DNA from: Gymnorhina tibicen | Lineage: Eukaryota; Chordata; Aves; Passeriformes; Artamidae | Assembly: GCA_013399875.1 (NCBI GenBank) | Contig: VXAZ01002278.1 | Location: forward strand, 5,252-69,251 | DNA length: 64,000 bases | Direction of reading: 5' to 3' | Shown here: in pieces, positions 52,147 to 64,000 of the stretch | Position numbering within the stretch: the first letter of the stretch is position 1 | How the letters are laid out: each line of letters opens with the position of its first letter | The notes under the pieces: model-generated | Databases searched by the model: none | Told to the model about the DNA's origin: nothing | The model's input: only the letters and a program-made list of their open reading frames with translations | Made by a program: the position numbers and the translations under genes

Positions 52147-55100
52147 TGATCTACATTAAGGACTTCTGCTTATAGCAGAAAGAATTCAGCCTGCTACTGA
52201 AATCGAGCACATTTTTCCCAATTTCACTAACCTGCAAGAGTAAGATTTTCTTCTCTGCTGCTTTAGGCAAAATTTGTTATGGACAGCATTGCTGCCAGCA
52301 TGGCCTCCTTCCACATTTTCATGCTATATTACTACTGAACACTGGCACTGACCAGTGATGACTTGACAGTGCTTATACTTACAAAAACACAGAGAAATCT
52401 GATTACAATATGTATTTACAAGTGCAGATGAGAAATACTTGCTCCTTCCATAGGTACTGACAGTTCCAAGCATTTTTAAAGATCACATCAGTACTGAGGA
52501 GAAGTTAAAAACTAAAATCTTGTAAATAAGTTCTAAAGATGATTTAAAAATATACAAACAAAATCAATCACAGATATTTCTCAAATTTTTAAGACCTTGT
52601 ATTGAATACATATTGCAAATGAACAGAAAAAAGCAAAATGCCTTATTGGGGGTTCTAGAAAGCCTAAAGCAACAGAAAATAAAGTGGGGGGGGACATTCA
52701 CTAGAGAAAAAAATGAATTAAACACCTTTATGATTCATCAGAGAAACTCAAATATTGTCTGGGCAGGAGTATTTCTCCCTTTTCATGTTCCCTTCTCCTC
52801 TCTGCTTGTGTATTCACTATTCTAAGCTTGTCTGTACGAAGAGATTGTTTAGCATTTTCTGCAACAAAAAAGGAAAAAAAAACAATAAAGTGATTTGTAA
52901 TCTGCCTACTTACAGGTTGTGCACTAGAATCCCATTGATCTGTCCTACAGTTCACAGATTTACAAAGTAAGGAGGTGAAGTCATTGCTGCTGAGAGAAAC
53001 TCTTTCTAATAAAAACATAAATATAAATTTTTTAAAAAGGTAGTAAAGGGGTTCACCTCTTTTCCAGAATTATTACTTAATACACAGAGATTTAAAATGA
53101 ATGGACAACTACCAAAAAATTGAACATGCAAAGAGTAAAGATGGAAATAGTCTTTATGTACACCATTGAAAGTTCACCCCTTGAACTTCTATAGAAGTGG
53201 TTTCCGCAAAGAGGAAGCGTTCAGCATTTGCCTCCAGTTTCAGCAGACCGCAAAACATGAATGTCCTAGGTAAAAGCAACCTGTATGACAGTGTCCCTTT
53301 GCAGGATCTGTGTATGCATCTTTTTGCAGGAGCCAGGTAAAACAACATCTCCACACTTCATTCCCAAATTGGCCATATATCACAACATTGCAAAAATGTA
53401 TGATAAAATTCTATAGTCCTTCATTTTAGAGCCTAATACATACCCCCATCTTTTTCATATAACACTTCTCGTAAATATTAACAGATGCAATTCTCTTGGA
53501 GCATCTTTGTGATAGTAATTACAATGCTTCCCTTTTCAGCCAGGAAACGAAGACATTTTGAGACAGTTGGAGAAACTGAGTGTGGGAGCCTGAGACTGAG
53601 AATTTCAATGGCTCCTGATGAAGGCAAGTTCAATACTTTGCCCACATAAATATATATCCTGAGAATTTGTGAGCCTCCAGTTTTGAAAACCATAGCTACA
53701 GTACTTTTAAATTTGGATTTTTTTCCTCTCTGAGGGGCTTTCCTAAACTTAATGTAAGTGAATTTTCAGAGATACTCTCTGTATGCATAAATCCTTCCTT
53801 CACCTCTTCTGTCTCCACTACAAGCCAGTTCCTAAGGAACTACTCAAATATTTCCAAGAGGATGCTGACAGAGACAAGTACCTTGCTTGGCAGTGTAGGT
53901 TTATATTTGCTGTTCACTTCCTATGTCTCGTCCTTCTCCATACCAGTTTTGGACCTGACCAGCTCAGTGTCACAAGGCTGTTAATACTATTTAAACAAGC
54001 CACAATAGACTAACATTTTGCAGAAATGCCATTCTGTGTCCCCATCTGACAATCCTGCATGTTTCCACACCAACCTCCTAGCAGAAATACGATGTAGGAT
54101 CAGCCAACAACTATTATTCATCTGTAAGTCATTTTTCCTCAGAAACATGCATGAACTAGGAATCTAATCCCTGTAAAAAATACCAAAGAGGTTGCATTAA
54201 ACAGGAATAAAACAGAAGCCCACTGTTCTTTAACAAGGATAGTAGAGGCATGTGTCCCATTGCTCTCATACAAGCTCTGCCAAACTGTTTTGGGGACAAG
54301 GAAGAAAAGCCTCCCACCACTCATTCAGTTTCCCACTTGCATACTAATTTTCAGTTGCAAGAATGAGAAGTTAACAAGTGTGATCCTGTACTACAGTGAT
54401 GCCTTTCAGTTCATGGTGATAAACAACTCTGTTTCAGATAAATGCAAACTTGACAATTGCTTCAAATTGTACAGGTTCCTTTAAAATAAAAGGTTAGTTA
54501 GTATAACCAGATATTTTACATCCTGTGACATAGGACTTTAGCACAAAGAAAACCTCTATAAAAGTTGATATAAAGAGGCAAACTAACAGCATTCCTAAAA
54601 TTTACTTAAATAAACTTTCAGTAAACAAATACTGGTGCCTAACAAGGTTAAATTCACTGATATAACTACGACATCAGAACTCAGAGAATAGTCTACATGT
54701 TTTAAAATACTTAGCTTCTTTCACGACACACAAATTGTCTTTTTAAAAAGAATACTAGTATGGAATTTAAACACTACTTTCAAAAGTAGGACTACTGTAC
54801 ATTTTGCGAAAGCACACACTTGTAAATTACCTCAGAGGGAATCAATGTGAAGCACTGGGTAGAATCAGGGTGTGCAGTTCCACATTAGTAAGCACAAATT
54901 TCCAAAGGGAGGTGAATAGCTTAGCACTTTCAAATCTGTAAAATGGTTGCCACAGAGAACCAACCACATTAAATTTTGTGAGAGGTGGGTAAAAACACGT
55001 GTGAAATGGAAACAAAGACAAAGTGGCACAGCCATGACTTTGGCTTTTGCTGCTTGAGTGTTTCCCTTTAGGTCAACTGCTCAAGAAAATGCACACAATT

Positions 55101-55483
55101 TAAGCTGTCATGCAAAACTGGAGGAGCAAAAATATTCACCTACACATAACTAAATTCTAAGGAGGGCATTGGTATTCTTAAATATTTATTAGAAGTGTCT
55201 CTCAGGTAATTTCTTCAGCTGTAGACCCAACGTTGTCAGCCTCTTCATACTTCTTTTTCTGCCTCTAACACGAAATTCTGAATACATTTAAAAGTACATC
55301 GCACCCAAGTGAAAAATACGGAAATGCACATGGGAGTAAAATACACAGGTTTAGCACTAATCTCTCTCAGTCAGCAGTACTGCAATGGATCACATTACAG
55401 TTACATATAGGTACACTATTAAAAAGGTGCACTACCTCTTGATCCTCCTAAACGTGTCTGCAAGTTCCAAAATGCACAGTAGA

Positions 55484-55645
55484 TAGAATCAAAGAATCAT
55501 AGAATAGTTTGGGTTGAAAGGGATCTTAAAGATTACCCCATGGGCAGGGATGCCATTCACTAGATCAGGTTGCTCAGGGCCCCACCCCGCCTGTCCTTGA
55601 ACACTTTCAGGGATGGGGCATCTGCAGCTTCTCTGGGCAATTGTA
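55484..55645 (-). repeat. CR1 LINE 3' end, minus strand
   Basis: TAGAATCAAAGAATCATAGA at the left edge, then GGTTGAAAGGGATCTTAAAG, CTTGAACACTTTCAGGGATG and CAGCTTCTCTGGGCAA, the reverse complement of a CR1 3' end. A block of about 20-30 bases in the middle (around 55535-55545) is missing relative to other copies. It directly abuts an LTR fragment on its right. Confidence 0.94.
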
Positions 55646-56112
55646 ATCGTAAATCAAGCACTTACTCAATCTCTCATGCTTTGCCACTGAGGTGGTAAAC
55701 AAAAAATAAGCTGGGAGGGAACATAGCCAGGACAAGTGACACACACTGGCCAAAGGGATATTCCACAACATAGAACATGTTGCACAGTATATTAACTGGG
55801 GGAGTTACCTGGAAATGGGGGCTGAAAAGTGTTCGGGAATGGAGTCTGGCATCTGTCAGTGGGTGGTGAGCAATTGTATTGTACATCACTTGTTTTTCCT
55901 TGGGTTTTATCTTTTTTCTAAAAAAATTAACTAATAACATTATATATTTTACTTTGTTTTAATTGCTAAACTGTTCTAATCTCAACCAGCTGTTCTAACC
56001 TCAAGTTTTCCTTTTGATTCTCCTTCCCATTCCACCAGAGTGGGGATGCAGTGAAGGGTGTGAACAAGTGTGTGCCTGATGCTTAGTTGCCATCTGGGCT
56101 TAAATTATGACA
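55646..56112 (+). mobile_element. Avian ERV LTR, 5' part missing or interrupted by CR1
   Basis: Contains CATGCTTTGCCACTGAGG, AGCTGGGAGGGAACATAGCC, CTGGCCAAAGGGATATTCCA, a TATA-like AGTATATTAACTGG, GGTGGTGAGCAATTG, an ACTGTTCTAATCTCAACC block and the ending GATGCTTAGTTGCCATCTGG then CTTAAATTATGACA. This is the same broad avian LTR superfamily as at 14019 but a different subfamily. It is decayed; the first part is absent and its left edge coincides with the CR1 at 55484-55645. Confidence 0.82.
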
Positions 56113-56168
56113 GTCAGTTATAAAGATATAAAGATACAGAAATTTGGTGAAACATAAAATGACTTAAA

Positions 56169-56221
56169 ACTGAAAAAGATAAAGTGATAAAAAGTGATGA
56201 AGTGATAAGTGGTAAAAGTGT
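56169..56221. repeat. Irregular AAGTGATA-type short tandem repeat
   Basis: AAAGTGATAAAAAGTGATGA, then AGTGATAAGTGGTAAAAGTG shows five or so imperfect copies of an AGTGATA unit, right after the LTR. Confidence 0.7.
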
Positions 56222-57889
56222 GTTTAGCTTTTCTGCTTGCAAACTCCACCTCACACTTCAAATGTTTATACTGAGAAAATGGCACCTTGTTTAGTTCAGT
56301 ATTTGCTGGTACTTGAATTTTCTTAGCTAGATGAGCAGTATAGCCAATTTTAAGCCAGTAGTAGAAACTTGAATTTCATCCAAGCAATCCTTTGATTTCT
56401 GCCAGAAGAGTCCCGTTCAGAGCTGCTGGTGTTTCTTTACTTGGCACTGCATTGTGCTGCTTTAATATATGCCAAATGTTGAATCCCTTGCTGCTACTGC
56501 TAGTGTACCATTTGCTCCTGAGAAGGAGAAGGTGCAGCTGCTAACAGGAGATGTTAGCAAAAAACCTGATTCATTATCTTGCTTCTTAACTCCAGTATTT
56601 TCCCGTTATACCTTCCTCTTAGCTGGAAAATCAGGGAACATTGCTGCTAAATTACCATGGTCTCAAGTGGCTGTTGTATATTTTCTGAGAAATGTCATTG
56701 CAGTATGACTTCCACAGTTTCTGAGGAGATCTGGGAGAAGAGTTCAATAATCAAAACATCAGAAAATCACTTATAAACACACTGGAAACTGCTCTTATTT
56801 CAAAATTGGTCAGTAGGACTACTACTTCATGTTCTCGCCTTTGTAATTTCAATATACTTCTAGCTGATATTAGCATCTGAATCTAGAGTGAGTGGAGATT
56901 AACACAGCATGGCATTTGAAAGCTGTGATTATAAATTTCCAGTTGGAATGCACACTTGCTTTATTCCATTAATTCTGCAAGAACAGACATACGAAATAAT
57001 GTGAGGGTAGGAGGAAAAGAAAGTAGAACTGAAAATAAGAGATCTTATGTTGTAAAGTCTATTGCCTGGTTGATATTGCTAAAAATAATTGTCAACCTAA
57101 AATTCCAGGATTATATAAAAATCTTTAGGAATTGTAGGTGTTCCAAACTGGTTTCTGGACTTAAAATCTCAGAGTCCAGATACGTTGAAGATTAAAATGC
57201 TGACACCAGTCCAGCACATTTTAAAACAATTCTAGGTATGAAGACTTACAGTCTTAATTTGGATTTTGTGTAGTCAGTTTACAGCCCACACTCTTGAGTA
57301 AATCCAGGTAGAGCTTTACCTGTAATCCTTCCCTTAGAAGCAGTCACTGCATTGCACCAGGGCTCCAGTCATCTGAGCATTCTTTAGAGATTATCAGAGA
57401 GACTGAGGAGGGTGGGCATGCAGGCTAGTATCAACTATAATAACTATTAGGCACTTAAGACAAAATAAGAGCCAGAGAGATGTTTGCTTTTTCAGATGAA
57501 TATGCTTGATCCACGAGAACTGCAGGAGGACAATAGGATTTCTGAATGCCCTGTATCAGAGCTTCCTAATCCTATGGGTCAAGCAGAGGATGGTCAGCTT
57601 GCTGCTTTCCTTTGGAAGAAACACAAGGAAAGATGAATTTGGCTGCTGAGTGGGATGATTGTCCCAAAAATATTTTATGAAGTGGTAATTTACTCTAAAA
57701 GACTGTTGGTCTCCAAAGTCGTGTTACTGCTAGCATTTTTCTTCTTTGTAACTCTTTAAGTATTACACTCAAATGCATATGACATTGTTAGTCTCGTATT
57801 TCAAACTATTTTCCATTTTCATTGATTGCTTTGTTGTATTTAGTACATGCCAAAGACGAAGGGGAGATTCAGAGAGAGCAAATGTATGT

Positions 57890-57912
57890 GCGGGGGTGTG
57901 TGTGTGTGCATA
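57890..57912. repeat. Short (TG)n run
   Basis: GCGGGGGTGTGTGTGTGTGC; about eight TG units, short. Confidence 0.8.
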
Positions 57913-58490
57913 TGTGTAGGAAAGAGGAGCAGATACAGTTTTAAATCTGGAAATTTTTTCCAGACAGAGACACCTCTGTTGACATCAAAGAAAGCTATTT
58001 AACAAAGCAGTGCTAAAAACTGAACCTTGTGAGAAGGCTTATTGTCTACTAAACCAAAATTTATTCCATATCATCTGGATTGAATTACTGGTCTGTCTGA
58101 TGGTTCAGCCCAATGAGGAGAAGCTGTCCTCAGGCAAGAGGACATCAGGCCATGGCACTTAAAGCTTACCTAGGAATCCTGTTCAAGACCATTCCGTGTG
58201 TGCTCTGGCAGCTGTGGTGGTGCAGGGAAAGCATTCCTGCGGAGGAGCTGCTTCTGCAAGCAGGCACAGTCCCCATTCCTGGGGGTAGTTAAGATTCTTG
58301 CATAGCCAGATGACAAGCTGACAAGCAGATCATGAGCAAGCAGGAAATTCTCCATGAACATGCAGTATTCTCATAGCTGCAGTAGGACATCACAGCTTGA
58401 GGGATTCCATGAAGATCATTTACTAGGGGGTCTAATTGGGAACCAGACTTTTGCGTATTCTTAGCCCATTATAAAAGTGTTCTATAGTAA

Positions 58491-58524
58491 GAATTAGCAG
58501 TTAAAAAGAATCAGCAGTTAAAAA
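58491..58524. repeat. 17-bp tandem duplication
   Basis: GAATTAGCAGTTAAAAA at 58491-58507 is followed directly by GAATCAGCAGTTAAAAA at 58508-58524, one mismatch. Confidence 0.93.
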
Positions 58525-59526
58525 ACTTGCAAAAAGACTTTTCTGTAGTGCATAATGCTAGGATGAGGTAAAAAGAGAAGGGAGAAGTAAGGGCCATCCA
58601 GACCAAATGATAATATTTCATCATATCAGCATGTTCTTAATTATAGATATTTAAAATTACTCTGAAGTTGGACTTCTAATCTATCCAGTATATTATATTT
58701 CAAATAATAAGCCTTAGATGTTAGGAACAGATCTCTAAAATTCAGAAGTTCACAATATAATATGGAACTGTGTCTGCATTTCTTACTCTTGTCCTGCCGG
58801 AACATCAGTGGACTACTGACCTTTGAAGTAATTAATATTTTAAAATTTACTCTGGTTACTGTGGTATCTGTTATTACTGATATGATGGTAATTAGTAGTG
58901 GAATTGGTGAGATATTTTTTGGCTTTGTTGTGTATCCTCTAACTGCTGTTCTTAGGAAAGCTAACTTCTAATTGCTTCCATTAGAAAGGAAAAGGGGGAG
59001 GGTTAGAGAAAAAACAAATGTAGTTGAGGTTGATTGTGAGAACTATTGTAGTGGCATGACCACATATTTCTAGCCCTTGGAAGTGCAATACAAGCGGAAC
59101 GTTTGGTGTTCTGAAAATTCTGGTTTTTTATAATCGTATGGTGGGGATATTTAATAAAAGTTGCTGAACTTTTATTAATGCGTATGAAACTTTTAATATG
59201 GTAGATATTATTTTTCCTGTAATCAAAATTACTACATGTTTTGGATGTATCTTGTATTAACCAACAACAGCGCCGCAAAACTTAAGGTGTTCTGTTTCAT
59301 GTTAATTTTGTTCTGGAAATCATCATTGACAGAAACAAAGTTCTTCTATCTTATAATAGGTTTTCTCCTTTTCTTGGCTAGACTTCATCCAGTATTTTGA
59401 AAACTATTTTTAGCATTTGTGGGAGGAATGTTCTACAACCATTCATCCTCTTGCCTCTGTCAGTTCTCAAATGTTCAGGGAAACTTTGATGTGACCATAC
59501 TTCTCAGATGATTTGCTTATGCCTTA

Positions 59527-59577
59527 TTCTCCCTCGCAAACACATTGTGGGCTTCACAATGTGTTTGCGAGGGAGAA
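59527..59577. repeat. Perfect 23-bp inverted repeat (hairpin), 5-nt loop
   Basis: The arm at 59527-59549 (starts TTCTCCCTCGCAAACACATT) is exactly repeated in reverse complement at 59555-59577 (starts CACAATGTGTTTGCGAGGGA). The 5-base loop is GGCTT. No homologous hairpin or element border is recognised around it. Confidence 0.97.
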
Positions 59578-59984
59578 ATATTTCCTGCATCCATACTTAA
59601 AAAGAGCTTTTTTTTGCATATAGTCATTTACGACAGCTCCTGAGACTATAAGTGGGAACACGGCGGGAGGAGAGATGCCTCTTTAGCCTAATTATATTTT
59701 CAGTTTCTGTTTTGATGTATTCTTAATCCTGTTATTGGATGATGTAGATTAGTGGTTTTGATGCAGTATATGTCTTCAAAGATATTTCACTGGTTGGCTC
59801 AGAAGCTGAACCGCTGCTTGCAGTCAGCTGCTGCTGGTGTACAGCAATAGGTTCAGGAATGTTAAACTTCTGAATTAAAATGAGGTACACTAATGAAGGA
59901 ATCAGCAAAATGTAAGGCTGGTATTTCACAGCTTCTTTGTCCCTTAAGCCTTTATACATAGTTCATCTGGAAAAACTACTGTGT

Positions 59985-61230
59985 TGTGTTTTCATGGAGG
60001 AGAAGGGAAACATCACCCCCATTTTTAAAAGGAAGATCTAGGGAACTATAGCCTCATCTATGTGCCTGGGAAGATCATGGAGCAGAGCATCCTTGAAGAT
60101 TGGCTAAGTCACATAAAAGGCAAGGAGGTGATCCAAAGCAACCATATGTCTCTACTAAGGGCAAATTGTGCCTGACAAGCAAAGTGGCATTCTATGACAT
60201 GGTGGCAACAATCAGCACAGGAAGACCAACAAATGTCATCTGCCTAGAATTCTGTATGGCCTTCTACATGGTCCCACATGACATCCTTATCTCTAGCCTG
60301 GAGAGACATGGATTTGATGGATGGACTGTTCAGTGACCAAAGAATTGATTGGATGGACACAGCCGGAGAGTTGTGGTCAGTGGCTCTATATCCAGTGGGA
60401 GGCCAGTGACAAGTGGTATCCATCAGGGCTCTGTCCTGTGGCTGGTGCTCTTTAATGTCTTTGTCAGTGACACAGACAGTGAGATTGAGTGTACCCTCAG
60501 CAAGTTTGCAGATGACGCCAAGCCAAGTGATACAGCTGACACACCCACAGGACGAGATGCCATCCAGATGGACCTGAACAAGCTCAAGAATTGGGCTCAT
60601 GAAAATCCCATGCAGTTTAACAAGACCGAGAGCAAGGTGCTGCACCTGGATTGGGGCAGCCCCCAGTACCAACACAGGCTGGCGGGTGAACAGATCAAGA
60701 GCAGCCCTGAGGAGAAAGACTTGGGCGTGCTGGTGGGTGAGAGGCTGGACATGACCCAGCCATGAGCACTCCCAGCCCAGAAAGCCAAACGTGTCCTGGG
60801 CTGCATCCAAAGCAGCGTGGGCAGCAGGGCCAGGGAGGGGATTCTGCCCCTCTGCTCTGCTCTGGTGAGACCCCACCTGCAGTGCTGCGTCCAGCTCTGG
60901 GGTGCCAGCACAGTGGGGACATGGACCTGTTGGAGCAAGTCCAAAGGGCAATGAAGATGATCAGAGGACTGGAGCACCTCTCCTGCAAAGACAAGCTGAG
61001 AGAATTTGGGTTGTTCATCCTGGAGAAGAGAAGACTTCAGGAAGACCTCATTGCAGTCTGTCAGTACCTTAAAGGGGCTTATAAAAAGAAGGGAGAGGGA
61101 CTTTTTATATGGGCATGTACTGACACGAAAATAGACAATGGTTTTTAACTGATATTGCAGTTTTAGCTTGGAGGTTAGAAAGAATTTCTTTACTCAGAAG
61201 GTACTTAAGCTCAGGAGCACAGTGTCTGCC
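59985..61230 (+). repeat. CR1 LINE, long 3' half with reverse-transcriptase domain
   Basis: The longest CR1 copy in the window. Recognisable ORF2 blocks in order: a [17 protein letters not shown] block near 60074, the RT segment SGIHQGSVLWLVLFNVFVSD, the catalytic FADDAK (normally FADDTKL), then LNKLKNWAHENPMQFNKTES and KDLGVLVGERLDMTQ, followed after a frame change by the C-terminal LEHLSCKDKLREFGLFILEK. The frame is broken by several stops and at least one frameshift near 60765, so it is a dead copy. The 3' UTR is decayed and stops near 61230. Confidence 0.95.
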
Positions 61231-61239
61231 CACTTCTTC

Positions 61240-61745
61240 CCCTCATGAGGAAGATGTAGACTGTAATGGGGTCTCCCCTGTCTTCTGTTCTTCAGGCTGA
61301 ACAGACCAAGTGGCCTCAGCCACTCTCCTTTCGATGCTCTTTAACAGTTTAATGCCTTTCTTATATTGTAGTGCCCAAAACTGCCCCCAGCACTTGAGGT
61401 GAGGCCGCCCCAGTGCAGAGCAGAGCGGGACAATCCCCTCCCTTGCCCGGCTGGCGATGCTGTGCCTGATGCACCCCAGGACACGCTTGGCCCTCCTGGC
61501 TGCCAGGGCACTGCTGACTCAAGTTCAACTTGCCAGGACCCCCAGGTCCGTTTCCATGGCACTGCCTTCTAGCATCTCATTCTCCAATCTGCCCATACAT
61601 CCAGGGTTGCCCTGTCCCAGGTGCAGAATCTGGCACTTGTCTTTGTTACACTTCATACAGCTGGTGACAGCCAAGCTCTAATTTGCTGAGGTCTCACTGC
61701 AGGGACTTACTGTCTTTGAGGGTGTCAACAGCTCCTCCCAGTGTA
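61240..61745 (-). repeat. CR1 LINE ORF2 fragment, minus strand
   Basis: Read on the minus strand this is the part of CR1 ORF2 from the post-RT region to the C-terminus. On the plus strand it shows the reverse complement blocks CTTCAGGCTGAACAGACC, TGCAGAGCAGAGCGGGACAA, GCATCACGCACCAGG-type sequence near 61460-61485 and TGCCCTGTCCCAGGTGCAGA. It lacks the 3' terminal repeats and the RT proper. It lies tail to tail against the plus-strand CR1 ending near 61230 and abuts an LTR fragment at 61746. Confidence 0.9.
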
Positions 61746-61844
61746 GTAACATTAATTATCAACATTATTCTCTTACTGAGTCCCAAACAACACTGTACCA
61801 GCTATTGAGAAGCAATTAACTCTATCCCAGCCAAAACCAGGACA
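61746..61844 (-). mobile_element. LTR 5' fragment, minus strand
   Basis: On the minus strand it starts TGTCCTGGTTTTGGCTGGGA followed by TAGAGTTAATTGCTTCTC and an AATAATGTTGATAATTAATG block, the first 100 bases of a common avian ERV LTR. The rest of the LTR is absent; CR1 sequence takes over at 61745. Confidence 0.85.
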
Positions 61845-62512
61845 CTGACATTCAATATTCAAATTATTTTCTTCTCTTTATCACACTTTGAAATAAACCG
61901 CTTGATTCAAAGTACTTTGCAGTTGGCTACAGTACTTAATTTTAATGCCCTGAATACTGTTTTTATGCACCATTGTGTTACAACTCCATAGTTACCATGT
62001 ACCAACTTCACAGATTTGGTCACAACACCAAGGCCTTCCAGTTAATCTTAATAATACATATCCCACCTAGCAAACAGTATTAACCATGCCTATTGAGCTA
62101 GGCAAAAAGAAAATTAGCTCAGTGAAATACTGATCCAGTGAGATTAGTATTGGTTTTTTACAAGTTACACAGCAAATGCTGTCTTTTGCTAGCATGCAAC
62201 TTGGCCACAGTTCAGCTGGTCATGTCTATGGTTTCCCATATGCTGTATTTTATTTTATGTTTCTGTTAAAGAGAGAAGCTGACTAATATACAGACTTGAC
62301 CTTCACACCAGTAGATCTGCCCCCTCCAGTGGCTCTTTCTATCACCCCTCCACAACAAAGGGTGGTGCCATTCAGAAAAGGGGGAGGAGTCAAGTTGACT
62401 TTTAAAATTGGATTTCTGAAAATTGCCCTAAAGAAGTGAGTTGAATTTTAGCGAGGCATTTTCACAGCTTGCAGGTGCAACTTTTACTCATGTACTACTA
62501 ATCAACACTAAA

Positions 62513-62716
62513 AGGCTAGTTTAGATTGGATATTAGAAAAAATTCGTCATGAAACAGGCTGCCCAGGTATGTGGTTGAGAATACCAGCCTTTGAGATATT
62601 TTAAAAGACATGTTGATGTGCTGCTTAGGGACATAATTTAGTGGTGGACTCGGCAGTGTTAGTTTTATCATTGGACTTGATGATCTGAGAGGCCTTTTTC
62701 AACTTAAATGATTCTA
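62513..62716 (+). repeat. CR1 LINE 3' end, old copy
   Basis: GTTTAGATTGGATATTAGAA, then AACAGGCTGCCCAGG, GACTTGATGATCTGAGAGGC and the end AACTTAAATGATTCTATATT give the CR1 3' UTR in order on the plus strand. It has many substitutions and small deletions. Confidence 0.9.
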
Positions 62717-64000
62717 TATTTAAATGCAGGAAATGCCATGAATGTGGTTCTGTCATACTGTAAGTGTGATAACATGCTTAATTGTACAAAGCACTTGTTA
62801 TCCAACAAGGGAACAGAAAATTTCAACTCAACAGTTCAGCTATTTAAAAAAAAATATGACTGTTTGAAAAGATCCTGAATTAATTTACAGAAGTTAAACA
62901 GGAAAGCAATAAAAAATTGCAGCCTACCATATGTTATGCTTCTTCAAAGCTGTAAAAGTATGTACTTTTGTTTTCAAATACAGTTTCTGACCACAACATC
63001 ACATTCTACATTCTCCTTCATTTCTTACTTTTCTTGCTCTAGCTGAGTCATCATTCTCTTTCCTTCTTTCCATTTTCTCCAAGTAAGATTTATCAGTAAC
63101 AATCATTACAAATTACTAAAAGGAGACATTACAAAGGAAGCACAATATATATAGGCATGAAGAAAGTGAAGGTGAGTGGCAGTAAGGCTAGACTGCTGTT
63201 TTATTTTTTGACTATAATGCTGTAATATGTTGTAAAATGCAGCAGTATCTGCCCAGAAGTGCAAACACAAAAGTAAATCACCTACATGCACAAAATCCTA
63301 CATTTATTTTGAGATTTTTTGCAAATTAATTCTTCAGTGTTTTGAAAGCAGTGGCTGATGTTGAACAATTCTATTTGCTTACTGGTTGCTACTGCTCATG
63401 GGTTTCCAACATGTTAAACCAGGCATAAAATTATTTTAAATGGCAGATTCTGGTCCACAGCCAGCTTGTACTTTGTCAAGGCTCCACCAGTGGCCCAGAT
63501 ATGCAATGCCTCTTACATTCTGGCAGGAAATCCTTCCCCCGCTCTCACAGGGTTTTGGGAAGTAGCTGCAACATGCTGCTTCAGTTCCCAATTGCTTAGA
63601 AAACATGCAGTGCCTTTTGGCATTGCAGAGCTGGAATCAGCACAGAGCAACTACTCCCTGATGCTTGTCCTTGTGGACAGTGCATTAATCAAGGTCTACT
63701 TTCAGTAGACTCAAAATAATTATGTAGTTCTTTGTTAACTGATATTCACAGAGTAAATATCTCAATGACCAAGTCAGTGTGATTCATAAAATAATTACAG
63801 GTCATCATCAGGATACAAGATTTTCACCCAAAGCCTGTGAATGGAGCTTGTTTGGGAAGCTGGTCCTTGCGAGCCACTCCAGTGCTGCATCCAGCCCTCA
63901 AGAAAGAAACATTTATAATCTCTCTACAAATCACCTTTTATGCGAATTTACATCAAAATAAATAATCTGTCTTCAGTGTGTTAGGGAAGTACATCTCAGC

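Noticed and set aside
56469..56708. A 79-codon ORF with a somewhat protein-like composition, perhaps a processed pseudogene
   Set aside because: I could not match it to any protein, and there is no poly(A) tail or exon boundary. A protein search would decide.
60244..60951. A 235-codon minus-strand ORF
   Set aside because: It is the antisense shadow of the plus-strand CR1 ORF2.

Overview
This window is vertebrate nuclear DNA from a bird, most likely a songbird. It is AT-rich, has almost no coding sequence, and carries CR1 LINE fragments in both orientations, avian endogenous-retrovirus LTR remnants, and one tRNA-Ile-headed SINE with a CR1-like tail. I know that SINE type from zebra finch (TguSINE1). 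There are no bacterial-type genes, operons or CRISPR arrays.

The only host gene I can support is FRMD3 (FERM domain containing 3) on the minus strand. Three consecutive internal exons are recognisable at 32183-32287 (105 nt), 19297-19339 (43 nt) and 10516-10594 (79 nt). Each has AG/GT borders. Their phases are compatible (0, then 1, then 2), so they join into about 75 uninterrupted codons of the N-terminal FERM region. I did not find the exons before 32287 or after 10516, so the window is interpreted as the inside of a long gene made of large introns. Human FRMD3 lies on chromosome 9, which corresponds largely to the avian Z, so a Z-linked origin is plausible but inferred.

Layout: 1-10515 is the intron downstream of the third exon. 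It holds an ancient CR1-like relic and two nearly identical young CR1 3' ends, the second fused to a broken LTR. The exon at 10516-10594 is bracketed by two long pure-purine tracts (9997-10170 and 10938-11025). The intron 10595-19296 has a nearly intact solo LTR (14019-14596) and a CR1 tail. The intron 19340-32182 has two minus-strand CR1 fragments and an LTR fragment. The region 32288-64000 is the upstream intron or 5' region. It holds a 310-base assembly gap inside an element with LTR-like ends and a 6-bp target duplication (33398-33903), the SINE (44899-45044), more CR1 and LTR pieces, a perfect 23-bp hairpin (59527-59577), and a mosaic of abutting CR1 and LTR fragments (59985-61844).

No undescribed multi-gene system is visible. 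The points most worth a second look are the LTR-bounded gap, the purine tracts around the FRMD3 exon, the weak donor followed by a U-rich stretch, the perfect hairpin and the SINE.
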